64,000 nucleotides of DNA from Prorocentrum cordatum (taxonomy: Eukaryota > Sar > Dinophyceae > Prorocentrales > Prorocentraceae), in NCBI GenBank assembly GCA_963575745.1, contig CAUYUJ010003424.1:1-64000 (forward strand). Reading direction: 5' to 3'. Made by a program: the position numbers and the translations under genes. Below, in pieces: positions 20,816 through 31,736 of the stretch; within the stretch, counting starts at the first letter, position 1; each line of letters starts with the position of its first letter. The notes below the pieces were generated by a model. That model was not told where the DNA came from. It ran no database searches and was given only the letters and a program-made list of their open reading frames with translations.

Positions 20816-21244
20816 GCACTACGACAGTGTGGTCTGCGCGTGAGGGTGGAGTAGCGCTGGCTTGTAGCGCAGGGGCACAGGAGAGAACGGCAAAACGCGG
20901 CCCAAAAAGTGGGGTGCCGTAGCCGCAGCTTTTCGCCGCAGACGCGGACCCAGCGGGGACATTGCATGCAGCTTGTAACTGGTCAAAGCGAGACAGCATG
21001 AATTCGAACACAATTCACAGGACCTGCTCCACGTGAGCAGGCGGGCAGAAGTTACAGACTCGTTCAACCAACACGAAGATAGCGAAGAGCCTACGTTTCT
21101 GCCGACAGGGGCCAGGGTGCCCGATGGAGCCGTCCAGCTCGGCGGGAGGACTTACCTTCGGTGGGTCGGGCGTGGCCAGAGGTGTCCCTCGCCCCAGGTG
21201 GACTCCTTCGCGCCACTCTGGGGGCCCTCGGGGCCTCGTGAGGG

Positions 21245-21649
21245 GTGTGCTCTGGAGGCCGCCTGGGCCTCCCAGGAAGTCCCGGGGGCACCTCTGGCCA
21301 GAGACCGCGGGGGACGCCTCCAGCAGCACCCGGAGAGGGGGGACGCGCGGAGCGCCGAGCGGGCAGACAGCCGCACAAGCGAGGATCCGAGCAGCAGCGC
21401 TGGCAGGCGGCAGCAGGAGCTGCGTCGGCAGCAGCGTTCACTTCGGCATGTTCGGCCGCTGCAGTGTTCGTCGGCATTCTCGGCATCTTTGTGGTCGCTA
21501 GTACGCCTGAACTGGAGGCTTTGCTGGTCAGTCATTTCGCGACGTCTTCATGTACTGTACTCCTGTCGTTGGTTATGTTCCTCGCGCTGGTCGTCTGCGT
21601 CACTTGTGTGCTATATGTGCTTGACGTTCTGCTAGATCGCCAATTGTAA
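21245..21649 (+). CDS. Possible small membrane protein (weak)
   Basis: A 134-residue frame with an Arg/Gly/Pro-rich first half and two hydrophobic stretches in the second: about residues 66-86 (AAAVFVGILGIFVVAS) and 100-128 (VLLSLVMFLALVVCVTCVLYVL). The hydrophobic half is the only protein-like signal between 13 and 31 kb on the plus strand. The start is uncertain, no homologue is recognised, and in DNA of this composition such frames arise by chance. It could equally be noise. Confidence 0.2.
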   Translation: MCSGGRLGLPGSPGGTSGQRPRGTPPAAPGEGGRAERRAGRQPHKRGSEQQRWQAAAGAASAAAFTSACSAAAVFVGILGIFVVASTPELEALLVSHFATSSCTVLLSLVMFLALVVCVTCVLYVLDVLLDRQL

Positions 21650-22135
21650 TGCTATGTCGGTACGCCCCGTATTCGTCTAGCCACCACTGCGCCGAAGCAT
21701 GACCGTCATTGCAGTGGCGTGTCGTGAACAGGAAACAATAACGTTACGTTGTAGTTCGTCAGTGCTCTGCCATCCTGTAGCGGTTGGAGCCTTTCGGTTT
21801 CAGGAGAACCCGCCACCATACCCCGAGGCACGAGTTGGAATGTCCTCAAGTGCTTTTAACATCGAGCCCTCAGGGCCCTCAGTCTTGGAACGCTGAGAAT
21901 GGAGGGTCCGGGGCCCCAGCTCAACGGGGTCGTGGATAAACCAGGGCACGGGCACGCCGGAGAATGCTGCAGCCGTGGGTCGAGACTCTCCCTCCTTCGC
22001 TCTCTCAGGGTCGGGTCCTCAAACCTCCTGGCGACACCGTTGCTCCGGCTCAACGGGGCCCTCGAGGGGTCCAGACCCCCAAATTGCCGGGTGTCCTCGG
22101 GTGTGCCGCGCGTTCCCGCAGACCTGCCCAGTTCT
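21650..22135. other. Gene-free stretch
   Basis: No gene recognised. Short direct repeats of GGCTCAACGGGG(C/T)C occur near 21918 and 22046. Confidence 0.4.
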
Positions 22136-22289
22136 ACGCGTTTGGAGGTCGGAAAGGGGTGTGGCATAAAGGGGTATGGTGCCAATTGAATGGCGATGAT
22201 ATCTGCAACAACTTCGCCAGCTTCCCCTTTGCGTGAAGTTAGCACCACACCCCTTTCTGCCATGCCCCTTCCCTACCTCCAGAACGCGT
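22136..22289. repeat. MITE-like inverted repeat, ~48-bp arms
   Basis: Arms 22136-22182 and 22242-22289 (ACGCGTT...TGGAGGT...GGGGTGTGG...GGTGC and its complement) match at about 41 of 48 positions around a 59-bp centre. This is the longest fold-back in the window. There is no coding capacity and no certain target duplication. Confidence 0.75.
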
Positions 22290-22439
22290 GGCTGACCGGG
22301 GCCCCCCGGAGCCGGGCGGAGCCCCCGCCGGCGGAGAGCGCTGGCCGCGGCGGCCCCCCCGCCTCCAATCACGGCGCGGGCCTGGCGGTGTGGGACACCG
22401 CCGCGGCCGCCGCCGCGCGTTCGTGGGGGCGTTCGCCTC

Positions 22440-22830
22440 GGGGACGGCAGGGCGACGGCGACGGCGACGAAGGGGCCTTGTCGGCCCGTCTTGGGGCCCT
22501 CTCGGGCCGTCTTGGGGCGCTCTTGGCGGCCTTGTCGACTGTTTTCAGAAGATTCGGCCTCTTAGATCGTCTTGGGCCGTGGGGAGCCTGAAGTGAGAAC
22601 CGTGAAAACCGGCAAAAACACATTGACAAGAACAATGTTTGTGGCCCTGTGAAGCCCTCTTGAAAGCCACCTGGAGGGCCTCTAGGCCTCGAAGGCTGTC
22701 TTGGGTCCGTCTTGGACAACTTCGACGCCATCATAAGTCGTACTGGAACGCTTTTGGGCGGTCTTGGGCTCTCTCGGCGCGCTCCTGGAGCCCTCTCAGA
22801 CCTCTTGGAAGCCTTCCGGGGCTGGGGCCC
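22440..22830 (-). repeat. GACGGCC-type dispersed repeat, inverted orientation
   Basis: Units such as GGGCCGTCTTGGGGCG and CTCTCGGGCC are the reverse complement of the patch at 23670-24125, about 1.2 kb away. The two patches could pair as a loose inverted repeat. Confidence 0.6.
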
Positions 22831-22949
22831 GTGTCTTACACTCTCCGCGATGACGGGCGTGATCGGGGCGAGGGGGGGGGTGCTCCCCCCCCGATCACAT
22901 CACGGCGGGCTTCGGCCTCCCAGGCCTTTCTCGAGCCCCCAGGCCCTCG

Positions 22950-23280
22950 GGAGGAGGAAGAGAAGGAGGAGGGAGAGGGAGCAGAGGAGACGGACCCCCG
23001 AGCCCGAGGAGGAGGATCAGGAGGATCCCAGAGGCCTCCCCCTCCCCATCCTTCACGTGTCCCCCCAATCGGGGGCTTCGAGTGTCATCGGAATCGTCAT
23101 CGTCGTCGAAGTCGTCGTCATCGTCGGAATGTTCGTCGTCGTGGTCGTCCTTGGCATCGTCGTCGTCCAATCGGAGTCGTGGGAGTTGTCGTCGCCCCCC
23201 TCCTCCTCCTCGTTCTCGTCATCCTCCTCCTCCTCCTCCTCCTCCTCCTGCTCCTCCTCCTCGAGTAGCTCTCCCCATCC
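22950..23280. repeat. GAGG, GTCGTC and CTC trinucleotide tracts
   Basis: Three consecutive simple tracts: GAGGA-rich (22965-23035), TCGTCGTCG-rich (23085-23175) and CTC-rich (23200-23265). Frames across them give homopolymer-like peptides. Confidence 0.75.
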
Positions 23281-23669
23281 TCCCTGTCTCCCCTCGAGGA
23301 AAAGGGGGAGCCATGCGGGGAAAACAGCGTGACGTGATCGGGGGGGAGGGGCGGGGGCGATCACGAGCGTTATCGCCCGAACTAAAAAAACAGGCTCCTG
23401 GTCGTGACCCGTCCTGGCTGTGTTTTCGGGTACTCGGAGCTGTCCCGAGGTCGTCCAGAACTCACAAGAAGGTGCCGCATTACGTGACGCTCATCTGCTT
23501 ATTCCCGTACAACGGAAAGAGCGAGGTACGAGTGATGACGTTCTGGTGGGGCGAAGCCCTCTAGGGAGGGGTCCAGGGGGGCGAGGGCCGCGTGTTTGAG
23601 TGTTAACAGCCGCCGGGGGGCCGGCGCCATCCACAGCCCGTTTCCACGTATTTTTTTTTTTAATTAAGC

Positions 23670-24125
23670 GGCTCAAGGGCCCCAAGACGGCCCAAGAGGG
23701 CACCAAAACGATCCAAAGACGGCCCCAAAAGAGCTCCGGATGGCCTCCAGACGGTCCAAGAGAGCTTCGAGACGGCTCCAGAGACCCTCCAGATGGCCCT
23801 CGAGAGGGCCTCCCGAGGCCGAAAATATTGATTTCCATACGGTTTTTAACAATTTTTCGGGTTCTCGCCTTTTCGGGCCCAGACAGGCCCAACACGGCCC
23901 ATGAGGTTCCAAAGCTCGTCCGAAGACAGCCCCCGAGGCCCCCCAAAGAGGCGGAAAACTGGATAAGAGGGCCCCCAGCCAGCCCAAGAGGGCCCCCAAA
24001 CAGCCCCAGATGGCCCCAAGAGAGCCCCAAGACGGCCCCAAGAGAGCCCCAAGAGGCCCAAAAAGGCTCCCCAAGCCCCAGAGACGCCCCTAGACGGCCC
24101 CAAAGGGCCCCAAGACGGACCAGAA
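23670..24125 (+). repeat. GACGGCC-CAAGAG dispersed repeat, longest patch
   Basis: About 450 bp of degenerate CCCCAAGACGGCCCCAAGAG units, interrupted at 23815-23880 by a T-rich stretch. Spacing is irregular (17-21 bp), unlike a clean satellite. See 15580 for the other patches. Confidence 0.65.
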
Positions 24126-24129
24126 TTGC

Positions 24130-24305
24130 CCGTGACGTAACAAGCTCTTGACACCAAGGCTCCGCAGAGCGCGGGGTGACATACACAGCTCGTGACACCA
24201 AGGCTCCCAAGAGCGAGCGGCAACGTAACAATCTCTGAACACCAGGGTTCCCAACGGAGAGCGGCGACGTGACAAGCTCTTCACACCAAAGCTCCCAAGG
24301 GCGCA
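24130..24305 (+). repeat. Tandem repeat of about 55 bp, three to four units
   Basis: Repeated ACAAGCTCTTGACACCAAGG-like unit followed by CTCCCAAGAGCG and a GTGACGT step, at about 24142, 24188, 24230 and 24270. Units are diverged by about a quarter of positions. Confidence 0.65.
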
Positions 24306-24549
24306 GGGTGCCATGAGCCCTCTCGGGCCAGTTCCTGCGGCGCTCTTTCCGTTTCCGTGCTGGCCCAGGTTGCTTGGTAGGAAACATGGATATGTCTATT
24401 GGTGATCAATCGTTGGTCATACGTACCTGTTAACGTGTTGTTGCAAAGTGTTACTGCTGTCACGATTGAGCCCATTGTTGTGTCATAGAGTTTACTTGTG
24501 CTGTTGTTCATGGTCCTTGCTGTTGGTACATGTGTGTCCATTGCGTTGT

Positions 24550-24750
24550 CACTGTTGTTTGCCCCGCAGGGCGCATTTGTTGTACGTGTTGCATTCGCAG
24601 GGCGCATTTGTTGTAGTGTTCCCCCTCGCAGGGCGCATTGTTTGGGTATTACAGTCTCTGAGAGCGCTTCTGTTTGCTATTACCGCCTCGCGAGACGCAT
24701 GCTTGATGTTAGTACGGCCTGGCAGAACGTTGCCAGGGTATATGGCCTGG
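24550..24750 (+). repeat. Short tandem repeat CGCAGGGCGCATTTGTTGT
   Basis: Three clear units (24568, 24597, 24627) and weaker ones up to 24720 (CGCGAGACGCATG), with spacing of 28-30 bp in the clear part. Confidence 0.65.
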
Positions 24751-25565
24751 AAGAACAGCCCACCTTACCGTACGAACGACCCTCTCGTATCACAAGGACT
24801 CATCCTTGTCATACGAACGACTCCCAGAATCGTGAGAACAGGCGATGCTGAGCCATAGAGCTTCAGGGTGTTAGGGTCTTGGGCCCCAGGGCCTGAGGGT
24901 CTTCACGCCTTGGGGCCTTGAAGTCTTAGGTGTTCGAGTTTTTAGGGTCTCGGGACCCAGGGGCTTCGAGTCGCATGGCCTCGGAATCTAAGGACGGAGG
25001 CTGCTTCCATGAGCCGACAAAGGAGAGGAGGGGTCTTCGAGCCGGGGAGGTCCAAAAGGAGGGGGGCCCCTCTGGCCCCCTGCTCCTTCTCCCCCCACGG
25101 AAGCTCCTATCCCCCTCCCTTTGGACCTCCCTAACCCGAAGACCCTTTCCCTTTGCCTTCGCGCCACGGAAGCTGCCCACCCCCCCGTCTTCACGGGGGC
25201 GGGGGGGGCAGCTTCCGCGGGGCGAAACAGAAAGGATGGCGAGAAAGGGCGTCGGGCGGAGGGGGCGGGCGGGAGCTTCGGTGGGCCATGGGGCGACAAG
25301 ATGGGGTAAGAGGGGGGGCTTCCGGCGGGGGGGGGGTCCAGAGAGGGTGGCTCGACGTGTACCCCGCTTTGCTGCCGCCCTGTGGGTCTCCAAGTCTCAG
25401 GGCGTAGGGTATTACAGTCGTCGGGTCTTCGGGCGTCGCCCACGAGGCATCCGAGCGCCCAAAAACAGCCCCACGCCCCTGCCCTCGAAGCCTCTGCGGC
25501 AGTGACGACGTCGCCGGCAACCGACGGCGGGGCGCGGGCGGCGAACGACGACGGCGACAATTACG
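24751..25565. other. Gene-free stretch with purine-pyrimidine asymmetry
   Basis: Contains a GGGTCTTGGG-type stretch (24865-24965) and G-rich and C-rich blocks around 25190-25340. No gene supported; frames on both strands look alike and carry no motif. Confidence 0.4.
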
Positions 25566-25569
25566 AACG

Positions 25570-25755
25570 AGCGACAACGACCGACCGACCGACGAAGGAC
25601 GACGAGCACGACGAGGACGAGGAGGAGGAGGACGACGACGACGACGAGGACGACGACGACGACGAGGACGACGAGGACGACGAGGACGACGAAGACAAGG
25701 ACGACGAGGACGACGAGGACGAGGACGACGAGAACGACGAAGACGACGGCGCCGA
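25570..25755. repeat. (GACGAC/GAG)n tract
   Basis: Imperfect triplet repeat that would read as an acidic Asp/Glu run on the plus strand. The flanks give no recognisable protein. Confidence 0.85.
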
Positions 25756-25974
25756 AAGCGAGACCCCGACCGAGACCGAGGCCGAAGCCGGCCGACGACG
25801 GCGACGACGAACAGCGGCGGCGCGGGCCGTGCTCGCCGTTGCCGTCAGCGCAAACGTCCGCCGGCGCCGTCCCCGCGGCGGCGCCGGCGGCGTGGCCAAA
25901 CAGGGGCTCCGCCATGGCGAGCGAGTCGCGGTGGCGCTTGCTGACGCGCACGGCGGGGAGCCTCTTCCTGCGGC

Positions 25975-26130
25975 ACCTCCTCCTCCTCCTTTTCTTCCTC
26001 CTCCCTCTCCTCTTCTCCCTCTCCTCCTCCTCCTCCTCCGTCTCATCCTCCTCCTCCTCTTCCTCATCCTTCTCCTCCTCCTTCTCCTCCTCCTCGTCCT
26101 CTTCCTCCTCCTCCTCCTCCTCCCCCCCTC
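25975..26130. repeat. (CTC)n tract
   Basis: CTC/TTC triplet repeat about 155 bp long. Confidence 0.9.
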
Positions 26131-26335
26131 TTCTTGTGATTATTATTAGTAGTGGTAGTGTTAATATTACTACCATTATTGTTCATAGTAATATTACTAT
26201 AATTATCCGTCTTACAATAATAATATTATTATTGCTATTATTAGTATCATTATGTGCATTGTTACCATTCTTATGATGAGTATCATGATGATGATTCGTA
26301 TTATTATTCGCATTCGTATTATTATTACTAGAGAG
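26131..26335. repeat. AT-rich ATT/AAT triplet zone, left
   Basis: TATTATTAGTAG and ATTATTATT-type imperfect triplets in otherwise very GC-rich DNA. It mirrors a similar zone at 29490-29950. Confidence 0.75.
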
Positions 26336-26339
26336 AGCG

Positions 26340-26860
26340 CGCCCACAGCGCCGGAGCAAAGGAGGGGGGCCCCCCCATAGCTACCCTCCTCCTTTCCACC
26401 TCCCCTGCTGGAAGCTCCCCCCCCCTCCACCCCTTTTTCGCCTCCCCCCTGAAGCTAACCCCCCCTCCCCCCCCTTTCGCCACTCCGAAGCTATCCCCCC
26501 CTCACCCCCTTTCCACAGGGAGGGGGGGCTTAGCTAACCCCCCCCTCCACTTGACCCTCCTCTGCCGGAAGCTACCCCCCCTTCCCCCTTTGGTTCCAAA
26601 AGGGGAGGGCTTAGCAGTCCCTTCCCCCTCCCCTCCCTTCGGCACCCGGAAAGCTACACCCCCCCTCCCCGCCTTACGAAAGGGGAGGGGAGCTCAACTA
26701 CCCCCCCCCTTTGACCCCCCTCTGCCGGAAGCCCCCGCCCCCTCCCTCAATTTTTCCTCCCCCCTGCCGGAAGCTGCCCCCCCCCCCTCCTCTCCTTTTC
26801 CAAAAGGCGAGGGGCGGCTTAGCTACCACCCCCCTCCCTTGAACTCCCACTGCCGGACGA
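26340..26860. repeat. Poly-C block repeat with CCGGAAGCTACCCCCC
   Basis: Blocks of 6-9 C separated by GGAAGCT(A/T)(A/C)CC and CTTTTCC motifs, at intervals of about 60-80 bp. Runs of C in this density predict G-quadruplexes on the minus strand. The reverse complement of the motif (GGGGGGTAGCTTC) forms the block at 29100-29470. Confidence 0.75.
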
Positions 26861-26864
26861 TCCT

Positions 26865-27060
26865 CACCCGTCGCCGTCGTCGTTGCCGTCGCCGTCGCTC
26901 GACGTCTTCGTACGACGCCGTCGTCGTCCTCGTCGTCGTCGTCGCCGCCGCCGTCGCCGTCATTGTCGCCGTCTTCGTATGACCTCGTCGTGGTCGTTAC
27001 GACGAGGACGAGGTCATACGAAGACAGCGACGGACAACGGACGACGCACGACTGACGACC
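26865..27060. repeat. CGTCGT/GACGAC triplet zone
   Basis: Imperfect CGTCGTCGC repeat changing to GACGAGGACGAGG at about 27000, so the two halves are partly inverted copies (GACCTCGTCGTGGTCGT... and ACGACGAGGACGAGGTC). Confidence 0.7.
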
Positions 27061-27061
27061 G

Positions 27062-29075
27062 ACCACGACGACGACCCAGGGTCAGAGAAAACGAGACCAC
27101 GACCCAGGGTCAGAGAAAACGAGACCACGACCCAGGGTCAGAGAAAACGAGACCACGGCCCAGGGGCTGAGAAAACGAGAAAGTGAAGCAGGGTCAGAAA
27201 AAACGATCCAGGGGCCGAGAAAACAAGACCACGACCGAGGGGCAGAGAAAACGCGAAAACGAACTAGGGTCCGAGACAACGAGACCACGACCCAGGGTCC
27301 GACAAAACGAGTCAACGGGAAAACAAATCAGTGCCCGAGAAAACGAAACCACGATCAAAACGAAACAAAACCCAAAGCCGAGAAAACGAGAAAACGAAAC
27401 AATGAACCAGGGTCCGAGAAAACAAGATAACGATCCAGGGGCCGAGAACACGAGAAAACGAGAAAACGAACCAAGGTCCGAGCAAACGAGACCACGAACC
27501 AGGGCGAGAAAACGCAAGCATCGGTCCGAGAAAACGAGACCACGACACAGGGGCCGAGAAAACGAGAAAACGAACCAGGGTTCGAGAAAACGAGACTACG
27601 ACCCAAGGGCCGAGAAAACGAGAAAACAAACCAACGTCCGAGAAAACGCGACCACGACCAAAGGGCCGGAAAAACAAGAAAACGAGAACACTAAACAGGG
27701 TCCGACAAAACTGGACCACGACCCAGGGGCCGACAAAACAAGAAACGAGAACACGAACCAGGGTCCAAGAAAACATAACCACGACCCAGGGGCCGAGAAA
27801 AAGAGAAAACAAACCAAGGTCAGAGAAAACATAACCGCGACCAAAGGGCAGAGAAACCGAGAAAACGAGAAAACGAAACGGGGTCCGAGAAAACGAGACC
27901 ACGGCCAAATGGGCAGAGAAAACGCGAAAACGAACAAGCAAACCAGGGTCCGAGAAAACTTGACCACGACCCAGGGGCCGACAAAATAAGAAAACGAGAA
28001 AACGAAACGGGGTCCGAGAAAACTGGACCACGACCCAAGGGCCGAGAAAACGAGGAAACAAGACAACGAACCAGCGCCTGGGAAAACGAGACAAACAACA
28101 GGGGCCGAGAACACGAGAAAACGACCCAGGGGCCGAGAACACCAGAAAACGTGAAACGAACCAGGGTCAGAGAAAACTAGAAAACATTAGGCAACGACCC
28201 ATGGGCCGAGAAAACGAGAAGACGAGAAAACTAACCAGGGTCCAAGGACACATGAGACCACGACCCAGGGCCGAGAAAACAAGAAAACGCGAAAACGAAC
28301 CAGGGCCCGAGAAAACGACACAAGCACCCAGAAGCCGAGAAAACGAGACAACGAACCAGGGTCCGAGAAAACGAGACCACGACTCAGGGGCCGAGTACAC
28401 TAGAAATCGAGAAAACGAACCAAAGTCCAAGCAAACGAGAACACGACCCAAGGGCGCAGAAAACGCGAAAACAAACCAGGGTCCGAGACAAACGAGACTA
28501 CGAACCAGGGGCCGAGAAAACTAGAAAACATTAGGCAACGACCCATGGGGCCGAGAAAACGAGACCGCGACCCAGGGGCCGAGGAAACGAGAAAACGCGA
28601 AAACGACCCACGACCCAGGGGCCGAGAAAACAAGAAAACGAGAAAACGAACCAGGGTTCGACGAAACCACGACCCAGGGGCCGAGATCACCAGAAAACGC
28701 TTGGCTCGAGAAAACGAGACCACGACCCAAGAGCCGAGAAAACGAGGAAACGAGAAAACAAAACAGGGTCAGAGAAAACGAGACCACCACCCGGGGGCCG
28801 AGACAACGAGAAAACGGGAATACGAACCAGCGTCCGAGAAAACAAAACCACGACCCAGGGTCCAAGAAAACGAGACCACGACCCAGGGGCCGAGAAACGA
28901 GAAAACGAACCAGGGTCAGAGAAAACGAGACCGCGACCCAGGGGCCGAAAAAACGAGAAAACAAGAAAACGAACCAGGGGCCGAGAAAACGAGAAAACGG
29001 TAAAAAGGAATCAGGGCCCGAGAACGAGACTACGAACCAGGGGCCGAGAAAACAAGACAACACGAAAACGAACCA
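27062..29075 (+). repeat. 2-kb minisatellite of GAAAACGAGA units
   Basis: Two alternating modules, GGGTCCGAGAAAACGAGACC-ACGACCC and AGGGGCCGAGAAAACGAGAAAACGAACC, repeat with variable spacing of 25-60 bp for 2 kb. The plus strand is strongly A/G biased, with few T. Some frames stay open for 270 codons but consist only of RENEK/PRKRD-type repeats, and their frame changes between units. Confidence 0.9.
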
Positions 29076-29099
29076 GAGGTCGTCGTTATTCTCCTATGC

Positions 29100-29475
29100 G
29101 TTCTCTAGCGCTGCGGTGCGCACCTGTTTGGGAGGGAGGGGGGGGTAGCTTCGGAAGCCCCCCCCCCTCCCTTGCAAAGGAGGGTGGAGGGGGATTGCTT
29201 GAAGCAGCCCCCCTGTGCCCAGACCAAACAAGGAGAGGGGGGGGTAGCTTCCGAAGCCCGCCCCCCTTTGAAAGGAAAGCCCGGGCCCACCTTCTGCTCC
29301 GGAAAAAAGGAGGGAAGGGGGGGATAGCTTCGAAGCCCCCCCCCCTTTAGCTAGGGCCCCCCCTTGTTTAGAAACCCTTACAGAAGGGAGGGGGGGGGTA
29401 GCTTCGGAAGCTCCCCCCCCTTGTGTAAGGGAGGCGGGGGGGCAGCTTGAAGCTTGGCCCCCCCTTCCCTTATTT
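29100..29475. repeat. Poly-G block repeat with GGGGGGTAGCTTCGGAAGC
   Basis: Complementary partner of 26340-26860: blocks of 6-9 G followed by TAGCTTC(G)GAAGC and blocks of C. Each unit is itself a hairpin (GGGGGGTAGCTTC-GGAAGCCCCCCC), predicted to be highly structured. Confidence 0.75.
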
Positions 29476-29489
29476 CTGGCTCTGCGGGC

Positions 29490-29950
29490 TCGCTGTATCA
29501 ATGTTATTATTACTTATTTTCATATTTTATTATTACATGATTCTTATTATTGTAATTATTATTGGTCCGTTCCTGATGACTATTCCTTTGTAGTTTTCGT
29601 CTTTATGCATTCGCATGGTTCCTATTATCAGTATTATGTTCCGCTTTCGTTGTTTATTATTATTGGTATTATTCTTCTTATTCGTATCATTATGTTGCGT
29701 AATATTGTTATTGTGCTGTTTACAAATTATTAGTATCAGTATTGTGTTGATTGTTCTTAGCCTTCGCATTCGTATTCTTGGTATTCTTACTATCATGACT
29801 ATTTTTCTTAGTTTGATACATATCATTGTTCGTGTTATTCATATCATTAATACTGTTGTTAGTGTGATTGTCATTCGTCTTCTTCTTCTGAGTACTACAA
29901 TCCGTGATAACAATACAAACCTTGCTCTTATTATTAGTATTATTCTCAAT
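29490..29950. repeat. AT-rich ATT/TATT zone, right
   Basis: About 460 bp of TTATTATT, TTCTTATT and GTATTATTG-type triplets, the mirror of 26131-26335. Confidence 0.75.
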
Positions 29951-30084
29951 CGGAGGTTGGGGGGGTGAATCCGACGTGAAACGAAGACCCCCCCTACCGG
30001 GGAATCGATTTCGGATTCGGGTTCGTGTCGTGCGTGCTGTGCGTGCGTGTGTGCGGGCGAGGCGAAGCTGCGTGGGCGGGCGAG

Positions 30085-30280
30085 AGGAAATCCTCCTGTG
30101 GCTGGGCCGCGGCCGGACCAAATGTTCCTCCTCCGGCGGCCGGTGGCCCGCGGTGTCCCGCCGGTGGCCCGCTGGTGTCCCGAAATGCTCCTGTGGCTGG
30201 GCCGCGGCCGGACCAAATTATTCCCCCCCGGCGGCCGGTGGCCCGCGGTGTCCCGCTGGTGTCCCGTGGTGTCCCATTGA
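30085..30280 (+). repeat. Duplicated ~95-bp GC-rich unit
   Basis: GTGGCTGGGCCGCGGCCGG...GGCGGCCGGTGGCCCGCGGTG occurs at about 30097 and again at 30191, with ATGTTCCTCCTC replaced by ATTATTCCCCCC. Confidence 0.75.
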
Positions 30281-30625
30281 GTGAGATCGATAGTGAGATC
30301 GATAGCGAGATCGACAGGTGTCCCGTGATGTCCCGTGGTCCCGTTGAGTAAGATCGATAGTGAGATCGATAGTGCGATCGATAGTGAGATCGATGTGGTG
30401 TCCCGAGGTGTCCCGTGCTGTCCTATGGTGTCTCTTTGAGTGAGATCGATAGTGAGATTAATAGTGAGATCGATAGTGAAATCGATAGTGAGATAGAGAA
30501 ATGTCCCGCGGTGTCCCGTTGAGTGAGATCGATACTGAGATCGACAATGAGATCGACAAGTGTCCCGTGGTGTCCCGTGGTGTCCCGTTGAGTGAGATCG
30601 ATAGTGAGATCGATTGAGTCACATG
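30281..30625 (+). repeat. GTGAGATCGATA and GTCCCGTGGT compound repeat
   Basis: Blocks of (A)GTGAGATCGATA alternate with blocks of TGTCCCGTGG, as five compound units of 60-100 bp. Because GAT/ATC triplets alternate, the minus strand stays open as a Ser/Ile/Asp repeat. Confidence 0.8.
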
Positions 30626-30764
30626 TTGGTTCCCCCCCCTCCCTCTCCCCCCCCACAAACTCCTTATCACCCGAAGGGTGGTCGTATAGGTAATAAGAAT
30701 GCTAATAAGAACAACAATTACCGCAGTGCGACCCTACCTAGAAGTTGGAGCCCTTAGCAAAGCA

Positions 30765-31055
30765 GCATTAGTTGCTATGCTATGCTATGCTATGCTATGC
30801 CATGTTATGCTGCGCTATGCTATGCTATGCTATGCTATACTATGCTGCGCTATGCTATCCTATGATATGCTATGATGTGCTAATATATGCTATGTCATGC
30901 TGCGCTGTGCTATGCTAAGCTATGATATGATATGCTTAGCTGCGCTATGCTATGCTATGCTATGATATGCTGCGCTATGCTGCGCTATGCTATGCTATGC
31001 TATGATTGGCTATGTTATGATATGCTATGCTAATGCAGCGCTGCGCTATGCTAAG
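30765..31055 (+). repeat. TATGC pentanucleotide array
   Basis: About 290 bp of (GC)TATG units with frequent CTGCG and TGATA variants. Confidence 0.9.
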
Positions 31056-31488
31056 CTAACCCTCTAGGCAGAACCTAGGTAGGGAATTGCACCCATGCTA
31101 ATGCTAAAGCTCAGCGAAACTAAGATGAAGGTAAGCTAAGCTAATATAAAACTGAGGTAAGATGAAGCTAAGCTAAGATAAGATGAAATAAGTTAGGCTA
31201 AGATGATATAAGCAACGCGAAGCTAAGGGAACGCCACTGGGGGAACCGCGAGGCGGATGCCGGGGGAACCGCCCGGGGCGTGCCCCACTGCCCGGCCCTT
31301 GAAGCCTAATAGTAAGAACCCTTTTAGGCAGAGCCTAGGTCGGGAACAACAATAATATTACTATGACTAAAACGAAGAATAATAACACGAGAAATACTAG
31401 CAATACTAACACTAAGAATCAGAAGAGGAGGAGGAGGGGGAGAAGGAGGAGGAGGAGGACGACGACGAGGAGGAGGACGAGGAGGAGG
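31056..31488. repeat. AAGCTAAGAT-type repeat and GAGG tract
   Basis: AGCTAAG/AAGATGA pentamer-like repeats (31100-31215), a GC-rich 60 bp, then an AAC/AAT stretch and a GAG tract (31425-31488) against which the YR element abuts. The 21-bp motif TAGGCAGARCCTAGGT occurs at 31066 and 31325. Confidence 0.6.
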
Positions 31489-31646
31489 ATTCTCCCGCTC
31501 GCGCGCTAGCGAGCTGTCTCCGAGCGCGGCCGCGGCTCGCGCGCGCGGGGCGGCCCAAAATGGGCAGGCCCGTCCCGCGCGCTCGTGCCGGGGCGCCGCG
31601 CGTCAGGCGGGGGAGACCGCCTGCTCGCCGACGACGGCGAGGCAGC
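31489..31646 (-). repeat. Split direct repeat B2 (element 3' end)
   Basis: 158 bp identical to B1 at 31735-31892. It begins (plus strand) AT-TCTCCCGCTCGCGCG. Outside it lies a GAG tract. With B1 it brackets A2, as expected for a copy that lets reverse transcription rebuild both element ends. Confidence 0.95.
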
Positions 31647-31680
31647 GCCCATCAGCCTTAGATTGGGAGAGGAGGGAGGG

Positions 31681-31736
31681 GGGCAGAGAAGCTGCGGAGA
31701 CAGCAGGAGCTTGCTCACAGAGAATAGAAGAGGCAT
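31681..31736 (-). repeat. Split direct repeat A2
   Basis: 56 bp identical to A1 at 42109-42164. It overlaps B1 by the dinucleotide AT, the presumed crossover core. A 34-bp linker (31647-31680) separates it from B2. Confidence 0.95.

Noticed and set aside
27183-29003. Open frames of 150-270 codons with RENEK-type repeats, and their minus-strand counterparts rich in Phe/Ser
   Set aside because: They are translations of the GAAAACGAGA minisatellite; the frame changes between units.
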